5,042 bases of DNA. It comes from GCA-002715885 sp045561575 (GTDB taxonomy: Bacteria; Bacteroidota; Bacteroidia; Flavobacteriales; BACL11). A program made the translations under genes and the position numbers. The first letter of the stretch is position 1. The number at the start of each line of letters is the position of its first letter. The notes beneath the pieces were generated by a model. The model ran no database searches, was not told the origin of the DNA, and saw only the letters and a list, made by a program, of their open reading frames with translations. The stretch is taken from positions 1 through 5,042 of the forward strand of contig JBJKXM010000056.1 in assembly GCA_045561575.1 (NCBI GenBank), written 5' to 3'. This document shows positions 1 through 4,714 of the stretch, in pieces.

Positions 1-327
1 CTAGCAAATAAATTAGGAGTTCCTTTTATTCCTATAAGAAAGTCTGGAAAATTACCAGGAAAAACTATTAAATATAAATATGACTTAGAGTATGGTTCTT
101 CAGAAGTTGAAATACATAAAGATGATATAAAAAAGGATTGGAACGTGTTAATTCATGATGATTTACTAGCGACAGGAGGAACAGCATGCGCTGCAGCTGA
201 ATTAGTTAATTTATCAGGTGCTAGAGTTGCAGCTTTCTCATTTATAGTAAGCCTAGATTTTTTAAATCCTAATGAAAAATTATCTAAATACTCTAGTAAT
301 ATTATTAATCTTGTTGAATACAAATAA
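1..327 (+). CDS. apt: Adenine phosphoribosyltransferase, C-terminal part (5' end outside window)
   Basis: APT makes AMP and pyrophosphate from adenine and phosphoribosyl pyrophosphate (PRPP), a cytosolic purine-salvage step. The open frame runs from the first base to a TAA at 325-327, giving 108 codons. The family is usually about 170-180 residues, so roughly the first 60-70 residues lie upstream of the window. Visible motifs are PIRKSGKLP (local residues 11-19), YDLEYG (27-32) and the PRPP-binding segment VLIHDDLLATGGT (49-61), whose acidic pair D53-D54 and the following TGGT hold the ribose phosphate. The His before the Asp pair replaces the Val found in many APTs; I recall this variant from Bacteroidota and do not take it as damage. 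A GTG at 145 lies in the middle of the PRPP motif region and is not a start. The gene ends 66 bp before rpsU and probably belongs to an upstream transcript. The identification is firm. Confidence 0.93.
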   Translation, partial: LANKLGVPFIPIRKSGKLPGKTIKYKYDLEYGSSEVEIHKDDIKKDWNVLIHDDLLATGGTACAAAELVNLSGARVAAFSFIVSLDFLNPNEKLSKYSSNIINLVEYK

Positions 328-340
328 TTTAATACTAATA

Positions 341-371
341 TTTGTTATTGTCTAGGATATTTTTATTTTTG
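341..371 (+). promoter_or_regulatory. Putative Bacteroidota-type promoter for rpsU (-33/-7)
   Basis: TTTG at 341-344 is followed after exactly 19 bases by TATTTTTG at 364-371. This fits the Bacteroidota primary-sigma pattern TTTG-N19-21-TAnnTTTG at every defined position. Transcription would start near 377-380, leaving a leader of only about 14-17 bases before the rpsU ATG. The element fills the gap between apt and rpsU, where a promoter is expected. In AT-rich DNA such matches can arise by chance, but spacing and location both support it. Confidence 0.6.
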
Positions 372-393
372 CAAACCAATTTAAATTATACAT

Positions 394-585
394 ATGTTAG
401 TTATACCTGTAAAAGACGGAGAAAATATTGATAGAGCTCTAAAAAGATTTAAAAGAAAATTTTTAAAGACCGGAACTCTAAAGGAAGTTCGTTCTAGAAA
501 GGAATACATAAAAAAATCTGAAAAACTACGTGTTCGTAAACAAAAAGCTGTTTACTCCGAGAACATGTTGAGAAATATGGAATAA
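394..585 (+). CDS. rpsU: Small ribosomal subunit protein bS21
   Basis: bS21 is a small basic protein of the 30S platform, next to the 3' end of 16S rRNA and the anti-Shine-Dalgarno region. The 63-residue product starts MLVIPVKDGENIDRALKRFK and is rich in Lys and Arg, which is the usual Bacteroidota form and length. In Bacteroidota, bS21 is known to help occlude the anti-SD sequence, which fits the lack of SD sites in this window. From memory, the Flavobacterium johnsoniae rpsU itself has a strong SD used for autoregulation; here the bases before the ATG (381-393) are A/T-rich with no GGAGG-like run. The ATG at 394 begins the conserved N-terminus, so the start is secure. The recombinase gene follows after 52 bp with no clear terminator between, so the two are likely co-transcribed from the promoter at 341-371. 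Confidence 0.96.
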   Translation: MLVIPVKDGENIDRALKRFKRKFLKTGTLKEVRSRKEYIKKSEKLRVRKQKAVYSENMLRNME

Positions 586-637
586 TTTTATTCTATTTAC
601 CCCTATTTTTTTAATTTAGACTTCGAAATACGAGATT

Positions 638-1504
638 ATGTATTTAGAAGAATTTTTCACCTATATTAAATCAGAAAAAAGATTTTCTGATCACACTATT
701 ATTTCATATACAACTGATTTAAATCAATTCTCCAAATTTTTAAAAGACGAGTATGATATAATTGATCAAAGTAAAGCCAGTTTTAAAATTATAAGAAATT
801 GGGTTTCAATTCTTGTTGAATCTGGTTTAAAATCTAATAGTGTAAATAGAAAAATATCTACATTAAAAACCTTTTACAAGTTTTTATGCATGTGCAATTA
901 TTCAAATTCTAATCCAACTCTTAAATTATTATCACCCAAATCTTCTAAAAGACTTCCTGTATTTGTTGAAAAAGAAAATATGAATAATCTTTTTGATAGT
1001 AATTTTTTTGATAATAGTTTTTGCGGTAGAAGAGACAAATTAATAATTGAATTATTTTATTTTACTGGTATTAGATTGAGTGAATTGATAAATATTAAAA
1101 TTTCAGATCTTGACTTTGTAAATTCTCAAATAAAAGTATTGGGTAAAAGAAACAAAGAACGATTGATACCAATAACATACAATGTTTTAAATACTTTATC
1201 AGATTTTAAAAATATGTTTAATCTTAAAAATTTTTTATTTTCAGATGAAAATGGTAAAAAACTTTATTCAAAAAAAGTTTACAGAATTGTAAATAAATAC
1301 CTTGCTAAGATTTCAAGTATACAAAAAAAGAGTCCACATGTACTAAGGCACTCCTTTGCGACTCATATGCTAAACAACGGAGCTGATATTAATGCTATTA
1401 AGGAAATTTTAGGTCATGCTAATCTAAGTGCAACTCAAATATATACTCACAACAGTATAAAAAAATTAAAAAATGTACATAAACAAGCACATCCAAAAGC
1501 ATAG
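638..1504 (+). CDS. xerC: Tyrosine site-specific recombinase, XerC/XerD type
   Basis: Xer recombinases resolve chromosome dimers at dif during division, acting in the cytoplasm with FtsK and usually a second Xer protein. The product is 288 residues, close to the 290-300 typical of the family. Residues 1 to about 90 form the SAM-like DNA-binding core domain (SDHTIISYTTDLNQFSKFL). The rest is the catalytic domain, with all active-site residues visible: R146 in FTGIRLSEL, K170 in VLGKRNKERLIPI, H234 and R237 in SPHVLRHSFATHML, H260 in LGHANLS and the nucleophile Y269 in TQIYTH. It ends in HKQAHPKA, a typical Xer tail. The gene sits in the conserved Bacteroidota slot downstream of rpsU. This and the lack of nearby integration signs argue for a housekeeping Xer rather than a phage or transposon integrase. 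XerC versus XerD cannot be settled from sequence alone. The start at ATG 638 is the first one compatible with the N-terminal helix; there is no SD. Confidence 0.9.
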   Translation: MYLEEFFTYIKSEKRFSDHTIISYTTDLNQFSKFLKDEYDIIDQSKASFKIIRNWVSILVESGLKSNSVNRKISTLKTFYKFLCMCNYSNSNPTLKLLSPKSSKRLPVFVEKENMNNLFDSNFFDNSFCGRRDKLIIELFYFTGIRLSELINIKISDLDFVNSQIKVLGKRNKERLIPITYNVLNTLSDFKNMFNLKNFLFSDENGKKLYSKKVYRIVNKYLAKISSIQKKSPHVLRHSFATHMLNNGADINAIKEILGHANLSATQIYTHNSIKKLKNVHKQAHPKA

Positions 1505-1521
1505 TTGTTTTTTAAATATAA

Positions 1522-1573
1522 TTACACTTAAATTTACTTGATAAATATAAGTAGTAAAAAAATCAATTTTTTT
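1522..1573 (+). terminator. Possible AT-rich terminator after the recombinase gene
   Basis: The arms TTAC plus ACTTAAATTTA (1522-1536) and TAAATATAAGT plus GTAA (1542-1552 and 1554-1557) can pair around a 5-base CTTGA loop, with one A-A mismatch and one bulged A at 1553. A run of seven T follows at 1567-1573, about nine bases after the stem. The stem is almost entirely A-T, so its stability is low and the T run is not directly adjacent. The location between the rpsU-recombinase unit and the tRNA promoter makes a terminator plausible, but the evidence is weak. Confidence 0.3.
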
Positions 1574-1574
1574 A

Positions 1575-1603
1575 TTGTTTGTATTAAAAATTTAATAAAT
1601 TTG
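1575..1603 (+). promoter_or_regulatory. Putative promoter of the tRNA-tuf transcript (-33/-7)
   Basis: TAAATTTG at 1596-1603 matches the Bacteroidota -7 element TAnnTTTG, and TTG at 1575-1577 lies 18 bases upstream as a -33 element. Transcription would start near 1609-1612, about 40 bases before the first tRNA. The 145-bp gap 1505-1649 has no coding potential that I can see, and a strong promoter is expected ahead of four tRNA genes and tuf. A TTTG at 1578-1581 is only 14 bases away and is too close to serve. Confidence 0.5.
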
Positions 1604-1649
1604 CAGCCCATTTTATGGATGTTGTTCTTTATTTTGGTGAACAGAATAA

Positions 1650-1723
1650 GCCGATATAGCTCAGCTGGCTAGAGCAGCTGATTTGTAATCAGCAGGTCGT
1701 GGGTTCGAGTCCCTCTATCGGCT
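1650..1723 (+). tRNA. tRNA-Thr (anticodon TGT)
   Basis: A complete cloverleaf of 74 bases. The acceptor arms GCCGATA (1650-1656) and TATCGGC (1716-1722) pair perfectly, with T1723 as discriminator. The anticodon loop TTTGTAA places TGT at 1684-1686, flanked by GCTGA/TCAGC. The D-loop has the conserved GG and the T-loop is TTCGAGT. CCA is not encoded, so it must be added after transcription. It is the first gene of the cluster and is only three bases from tRNA-Tyr. Confidence 0.97.
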
Positions 1724-1726
1724 CTG

Positions 1727-1808
1727 GGGGAGATACTCAAGCGGTCAACGAGGGCAGACTGTAAATCTGCTGGCTTAGCCTTCACAGGTTCGAATCCTGT
1801 TCTCCCCA
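1727..1808 (+). tRNA. tRNA-Tyr (anticodon GTA)
   Basis: An 82-base class II tRNA. The acceptor arms GGGGAGA (1727-1733) and TCTCCCC (1801-1807) pair perfectly, with A1808 as discriminator. The anticodon loop CTGTAAA gives GTA at 1761-1763 between GCAGA and TCTGC. A long variable arm with a GGC-TTA-GCC mini-hairpin follows, as expected for bacterial tRNA-Tyr, then a T-loop TTCGAAT. The bases after the discriminator read CACCA, so a correctly placed CCA is not encoded. Confidence 0.97.
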
Positions 1809-1826
1809 CACCATAAAATTGGTAAT

Positions 1827-1899
1827 GCGAGAGTAGCTCAGTTGATAGAGCGTCAGCCTTCCAAGCTGAGGGTCGCGGGTTTGAGCCCCGTCTCTCGCT
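1827..1899 (+). tRNA. tRNA-Gly (anticodon TCC) with altered elbow pair
   Basis: A 73-base tRNA. The acceptor arms GCGAGAG (1827-1833) and CTCTCGC (1892-1898) pair perfectly, with T1899 as discriminator. The anticodon loop CTTCCAA puts TCC at 1860-1862 between TCAGC and GCTGA, so it reads GGA/GGG-type glycine codons. The oddity is in the elbow. The D-loop is AGTTGATA, so position 19 is A (1845) instead of G. The T-loop is TTTGAGC, so position 56 is T (1882) instead of C. The two changes are complementary and would restore a Watson-Crick A19-U56 pair in place of G19-C56. All stems are intact, so this looks like a working gene. CCA is not encoded. Confidence 0.95.
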
Positions 1900-1911
1900 C
1901 AATACCTTACA

Positions 1912-1983
1912 GCCGATGTAGCTCAGAGGTAGAGCGTTTCCTTGGTAAGGAAGAGGTCACGGGTTCAATTCCCGTCATTGGCT
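1912..1983 (+). tRNA. tRNA-Thr (anticodon GGT)
   Basis: A 72-base tRNA. The acceptor arms GCCGATG (1912-1918) and CATTGGC (1976-1982) pair with one G-U, and T1983 is the discriminator. The anticodon loop TTGGTAA gives GGT at 1944-1946 for ACC/ACU codons. The D-loop has GG and the T-loop is TTCAATT. Its 5' half closely resembles the tRNA-Thr(TGT) at the head of the cluster, as expected for isoacceptors sharing one synthetase. It ends 62 bp before tuf with no terminator or clear promoter between, so it is likely co-transcribed with tuf. CCA is not encoded. Confidence 0.97.
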
Positions 1984-2045
1984 CGAAAGAGTATAAGTAG
2001 TAGAAATGATTTTATAATTGAAAATATTAATTAAATTAAACAAAA

Positions 2046-3230
2046 ATGGCAAAAGAAAATTTTAATCGTACCAAACCACACTTAAATATTGGTACTATTG
2101 GTCACGTTGACCATGGAAAAACAACTTTAACAGCTGGTATCACAAAAGTACTAGCTGAAAAAGGTGGTGCTGAAGTTCGTGATTTTGACACGATTGATAA
2201 TGCGCCTGAAGAAAAAGAAAGAGGTATAACAATTAATACTTCACATGTTGAATACGAAACTGAAAACAGACACTATGCACACGTAGATTGTCCAGGTCAC
2301 GCCGACTATGTTAAGAACATGGTTACAGGTGCTGCTCAGATGGATGGTGCAATTTTAGTATGTGCAGCTACTGATGGTCCTATGCCTCAAACTAGAGAGC
2401 ATATCTTACTTGCACGCCAGGTAGGTGTTCCTAGTATTGTAGTATTCCTTAACAAGGCTGATATGGTTGACGATGAGGAACTATTGGAATTAGTAGAAAT
2501 GGAAGTTAGAGAATTATTATCATTCTATGACTACGATGGTGATAATACTCCAATTGTAACAGGTTCTGCTCTAGGTGCACTTAACGGAGAAGCTGAGTGG
2601 GTAACTAAAGTTGATGAGTTGATGGCTGCTGTTGATTCTTGGATTCCTGAACCAACTAGAGATAATGAAAAACCATTCTTGATGCCAATTGAAGATGTAT
2701 TTACTATCACTGGTAGAGGTACTGTTGCAACTGGTAGAATTGAAACAGGTGTAGCAAACACTGGTGATACTGTGGATATCATAGGTATGGGTGCTGAAAA
2801 GTTAGCTTCTACTGTAACTGGAGTTGAAATGTTTAGAAAGATTCTTGATAGAGGTGAAGCTGGAGATAATGTTGGTATTCTTCTAAGAGGTATAGAAAAA
2901 ACTGATATTAAAAGAGGAATGGTAATTTGCAAGCCAGGATCTGTTAAGCCTCACGATAAATTTGAAGCTGAAGTTTATATCCTTAAGAAAGAAGAAGGTG
3001 GTCGTCACACACCATTCCATAACAAATATCGTCCTCAATTCTACATTAGAACTACAGATGTTACTGGTGAGATTTTCTTACCATCAGGAACTGAAATGGT
3101 TATGCCTGGTGATAACTTAACAATTACAGTTGAGTTAATTAGCCCTGTTGCAATGAGTGAAGGATTAAGATTTGCAATTAGAGAGGGAGGTAGAACTGTT
3201 GGAGCTGGTCAGATTACAAAAATATTGTAA
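2046..3230 (+). CDS. tuf: Elongation factor Tu
   Basis: EF-Tu is the cytosolic GTPase that carries aminoacyl-tRNA to the ribosomal A site. The product is full length at 394 residues. The GTPase domain shows the P-loop GHVDHGKT (19-26), the switch I segment RGITINT (59-65), DCPGH (81-85, with the catalytic His H85), NKAD (136-139) and GSAL (173-176). Two beta-barrel domains follow from about residue 210 (PFLMPIEDVFTITGRGTVATGRIETG) to the conserved end GRTVGAGQITKIL. The start MAKENFNRTKPHLNIGTIGHVDHGKT matches the Bacteroidota form. The leader before the ATG is A-rich with no SD and A at -3. By eye, codons are less extreme in A+T than in the recombinase gene, consistent with a highly expressed gene. 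It lies downstream of four tRNAs, so carrier and cargo are probably made together. This is the only tuf copy visible in the window. No anomalies seen in key residues. Confidence 0.99.
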   Translation: MAKENFNRTKPHLNIGTIGHVDHGKTTLTAGITKVLAEKGGAEVRDFDTIDNAPEEKERGITINTSHVEYETENRHYAHVDCPGHADYVKNMVTGAAQMDGAILVCAATDGPMPQTREHILLARQVGVPSIVVFLNKADMVDDEELLELVEMEVRELLSFYDYDGDNTPIVTGSALGALNGEAEWVTKVDELMAAVDSWIPEPTRDNEKPFLMPIEDVFTITGRGTVATGRIETGVANTGDTVDIIGMGAEKLASTVTGVEMFRKILDRGEAGDNVGILLRGIEKTDIKRGMVICKPGSVKPHDKFEAEVYILKKEEGGRHTPFHNKYRPQFYIRTTDVTGEIFLPSGTEMVMPGDNLTITVELISPVAMSEGLRFAIREGGRTVGAGQITKIL

Positions 3231-3244
3231 TTAAATAAGTTTTT

Positions 3245-3280
3245 ATAACAAAGGAAGATTTTATAATCTTCTTTTGTTGT
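3245..3280 (+). terminator. Strong hairpin between tuf and tRNA-Trp, likely terminator or attenuator
   Basis: AACAAAGGAAGATT (3247-3260) pairs with AATCTTCTTTTGTT (3265-3278) across a 4-base TTAT loop. That is 14 continuous pairs with a single G-U, and it extends two further pairs outward (3245-3246 with 3279-3280). The 3' arm is T-rich and runs into GTTGTTTAA rather than a clean U tract. It ends four bases before the tRNA-Trp gene. It most likely ends or attenuates tuf transcription; it might also be an RNA-processing signal in a read-through transcript. No promoter fitting the Bacteroidota pattern is evident between it and tRNA-Trp, which favours partial read-through. Confidence 0.6.
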
Positions 3281-3284
3281 TTAA

Positions 3285-3357
3285 ACGGGTGTAGCTCAAT
3301 TGGTAGAGTAGTGGTCTCCAAAACCATTGGCTGGGAGTTCGAGTCTCTCCACCCGTG
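3285..3357 (+). tRNA. tRNA-Trp (anticodon CCA)
   Basis: A 73-base tRNA. The acceptor arms ACGGGTG (3285-3291) and CACCCGT (3350-3356) pair perfectly, with G3357 as discriminator, the expected identity base for tryptophan. The anticodon loop CTCCAAA gives CCA at 3318-3320, so UGG is read and nothing suggests a UGA reassignment. The D-loop has GG and the T-loop is TTCGAGT. Position 15 is A and position 48 is T, an allowed Levitt pair. The tRNA-Trp - secE adjacency is a conserved Bacteroidota arrangement. The tRNA ends 24 bases before the secE ATG and the two probably share a transcript cut by tRNA processing. The CCA tail is not encoded. Confidence 0.97.
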
Positions 3358-3381
3358 CGACACTGTAAAAAAATAGATAAA

Positions 3382-3576
3382 ATGTCAAAAATAGGAGGAT
3401 ATATTAAGGAGTCTTACACTGAACTTATGGATAAGGTTTCTTGGCCTACTTGGTCGGAATTACAGAGTAGTTCAATTGTTGTAGCAATAGCTACTGTAAT
3501 TATTGCTCTTATAATTTATTTTATGGACTCTATCTTTAGCAATTTGATGAAGATTTTTTATAGTTTTTTTGGATAA
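3382..3576 (+). CDS. secE: Preprotein translocase subunit SecE
   Basis: SecE is the small essential subunit that clamps SecY in the inner-membrane SecYEG channel. The product is 64 residues, the short single-span form usual in Bacteroidota (E. coli SecE has three spans). An amphipathic N-terminal part (YIKESYTELMDKVSWPTWSEL, about 7-27) contains the conserved K-VSWPTW-E signature, followed by one hydrophobic span at about 31-48 and a short tail. I chose ATG 3382 because the in-frame GTG at 3355 lies inside the 3' end of tRNA-Trp, and extension to it would add nine residues with no family match. There is no SD; the leader is A-rich. nusG follows after 7 bp, the standard secE-nusG pairing. Confidence 0.95.
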   Translation: MSKIGGYIKESYTELMDKVSWPTWSELQSSSIVVAIATVIIALIIYFMDSIFSNLMKIFYSFFG

Positions 3577-3583
3577 ATAAAAT

Positions 3584-4255
3584 ATGACAGAGGAATTAAA
3601 AAATATTGAAAACACAGATTCAGTTGAAAATACTGAAGTAGTTGAAAATACTGAAGTAGTTAAAAATGCTGAAGTAGTTGAAGATGTTTCTAATGAGGTT
3701 GTAGAAAAATCTGAAAATGATAAGCACTGGTATGTTCTCAGAGTTATGGGAGGAAAGGAGAAAAAAACAGTTTCTTTTATTGAAAAGGAAATAGATAGAT
3801 TAAATATGAGGGATCACGTTTCCAAAATATTAGTTCCTACAGAAAAGGTTTATCAAATAAGAAATGGAAAAAAAATCAGTAAAGAAAGAAATTTTTTTCC
3901 AGGATATGTACTTGTTGAAGCTAATTTGGTTGGTGAAGTTCCGCATGCTTTAAAAAACATTACTAATGTACTTGGATTTTTAGGAGCTACAAAAGGTGGT
4001 GTTCCTGTTCCAATGAGACAAAATGAAATTAATAAGATCCTTGGAAGAGTTGATGAAATGGCTCTAACTGATGAGCATGTAAACATACCATTTATTATTG
4101 GTGAAAGTGTTAAGGTTATAGATGGACCATTCAATTCATTTCACGCTGAGATTGAAGGAATTGATGAACAAAAGAAAAAATTAAAATTAATGGTAAAAAT
4201 CTTTGGAAGAAAAACACCATTAGAGTTAAACTTTATGCAGGTAGAAAAAATATAA
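3584..4255 (+). CDS. nusG: Transcription elongation/termination factor NusG with acidic N-terminal extension
   Basis: NusG binds RNA polymerase through its NGN domain and links it to the ribosome or Rho through its KOW domain. Here residues about 48-150 form the NGN domain (HWYVLRVMGGKEKK, then FFPGYVLVEANL at 105-116), and about 168-223 the KOW part (GESVKVIDGPFNSFHAEIEGID, then the Bacteroidota-type end FGRKTPLELNFMQVEKI). The protein is 223 residues, against roughly 180 for Bacteroidota relatives as I recall. The excess is an N-terminal tail of about 47 residues, rich in Glu, Val and Asn and built partly from a VENTEV repeat. The tail is likely disordered. ATG 3584 lies 7 bp after secE and is the only ATG before the NGN domain (the next is Met55, inside it), so the tail looks genuinely coded. 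The gene is followed by rplK after 3 bp, so they are translated from one transcript. Confidence 0.96.
   Translation: MTEELKNIENTDSVENTEVVENTEVVKNAEVVEDVSNEVVEKSENDKHWYVLRVMGGKEKKTVSFIEKEIDRLNMRDHVSKILVPTEKVYQIRNGKKISKERNFFPGYVLVEANLVGEVPHALKNITNVLGFLGATKGGVPVPMRQNEINKILGRVDEMALTDEHVNIPFIIGESVKVIDGPFNSFHAEIEGIDEQKKKLKLMVKIFGRKTPLELNFMQVEKI
3605..3676 (+). repeat. 18-bp tandem repeat inside nusG
   Basis: The unit GTTGAAAATACTGAAGTA occurs as two perfect tandem copies (3623-3640 and 3641-3658) and a third with two mismatches (3659-3676). A diverged copy matching at about 12 of 18 bases precedes them (3605-3622). The period is six codons, so copy changes keep frame; it encodes VENTEV. The near identity of two copies suggests recent duplication by slippage. 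It lies wholly within the N-terminal extension and does not touch the NGN domain. Confidence 0.95.
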
Positions 4256-4258
4256 ATT

Positions 4259-4699
4259 ATGGCAAAGGAAATTTCTGGAATAATAAAATTACAAATTAGA
4301 GGTGGTGCTGCTAATCCGGCTCCTCCTGTTGGTCCAGCTTTAGGAGCAAAAGGTGTGAATATTATGGAGTTTTGCAAGCAGTTTAACGCAAGAACTCAAG
4401 AAAAACAAGGTAAGATAGTACCTGTTGTAATAACTGTGTTTGCAGACAAGTCATTTGAATTTATTATTAAAACTGCTCCTGCAGCATCACAACTTTTAGA
4501 AGCTGCAAAAAAGAAGTCAGGTTCAGGTGAACCAAACAGAGAAAAAATAGCTACAGTAACTTGGGATCAAATTAAAACAATTGCAGAAGATAAAATGGCT
4601 GATTTAAATGCATTCAAAATAGAATCTGCAATGAGTATGGTGGCTGGTACTGCAAGAAGTATGGGGATAAGAGTAAAGGGTAGTATGCCAAAAAACTAA
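4259..4699 (+). CDS. rplK: Large ribosomal subunit protein uL11
   Basis: uL11 binds the GTPase-associated centre of 23S rRNA at the base of the L7/L12 stalk, where EF-Tu and EF-G act and where RelA senses stalled ribosomes. The product is 146 residues, normal for the family. The N-terminal domain (1 to about 70) has GGAANPAPPVGPALGAKGVNI at 15-35, with the proline pair region that thiostrepton contacts. The C-terminal rRNA-binding domain (about 75-146) has KTAPAASQLL, KSGSGEPN and AMSMVAGTARSMGIRV. The start MAKEISGIIKLQI is conserved and lies 3 bp after the nusG stop; there is no SD, and A is at -3. The rplA gene follows after 15 bp. All expected parts are present. Confidence 0.98.
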   Translation: MAKEISGIIKLQIRGGAANPAPPVGPALGAKGVNIMEFCKQFNARTQEKQGKIVPVVITVFADKSFEFIIKTAPAASQLLEAAKKKSGSGEPNREKIATVTWDQIKTIAEDKMADLNAFKIESAMSMVAGTARSMGIRVKGSMPKN

Positions 4700-4714
4700 A
4701 AATATTTTAATACA

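Noticed and set aside
145..147. GTG at 145 as the start of a separate 60-residue protein
   Set aside because: The frame is open upstream to position 1 and encodes APT motifs there; the GTG is Val in the PRPP-binding region.
612..619. TAATTTAG before the recombinase gene as a -7 element
   Set aside because: One defined base is wrong and no TTG lies 17-21 bases upstream; co-transcription with rpsU is simpler.
638..1504. Recombinase as a mobile-element integrase next to tRNA genes
   Set aside because: The neighbouring tRNA cluster could suggest an attachment site, but there is no duplicated tRNA 3' end, no cargo, and the gene sits in the conserved housekeeping position after rpsU with typical Xer length and tail.
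1669..1902. Minus-strand open frame of 77 codons across the tRNA cluster
   Set aside because: It is the antisense of tRNA genes; its GSNPRPSAWKA and RTGFEPV stretches are the familiar false-protein product of reverse-translated tRNA T-arms and anticodon arms.
2013..2020. TATAATTG before tuf as a -7 promoter element
   Set aside because: It misses the TAnnTTTG pattern at one defined base and I see no convincing -33 element at suitable distance; tuf is better explained by read-through from the tRNA cluster.
2531..2932. Minus-strand open frame of 133 codons inside tuf
   Set aside because: It lies fully within the strongly conserved EF-Tu gene, has low-complexity Ser/Pro/Val composition and no recognisable motif.
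3355..3381. GTG at 3355 as an upstream start for secE
   Set aside because: The codon overlaps the last bases of tRNA-Trp and adds nine residues unlike SecE; ATG 3382 gives the normal 64-residue form.
3853..4377. Two minus-strand open frames opposite nusG and rplK
   Set aside because: Both mirror conserved genes on the other strand and show no family features; they arise from the AT-rich composition and codon bias.
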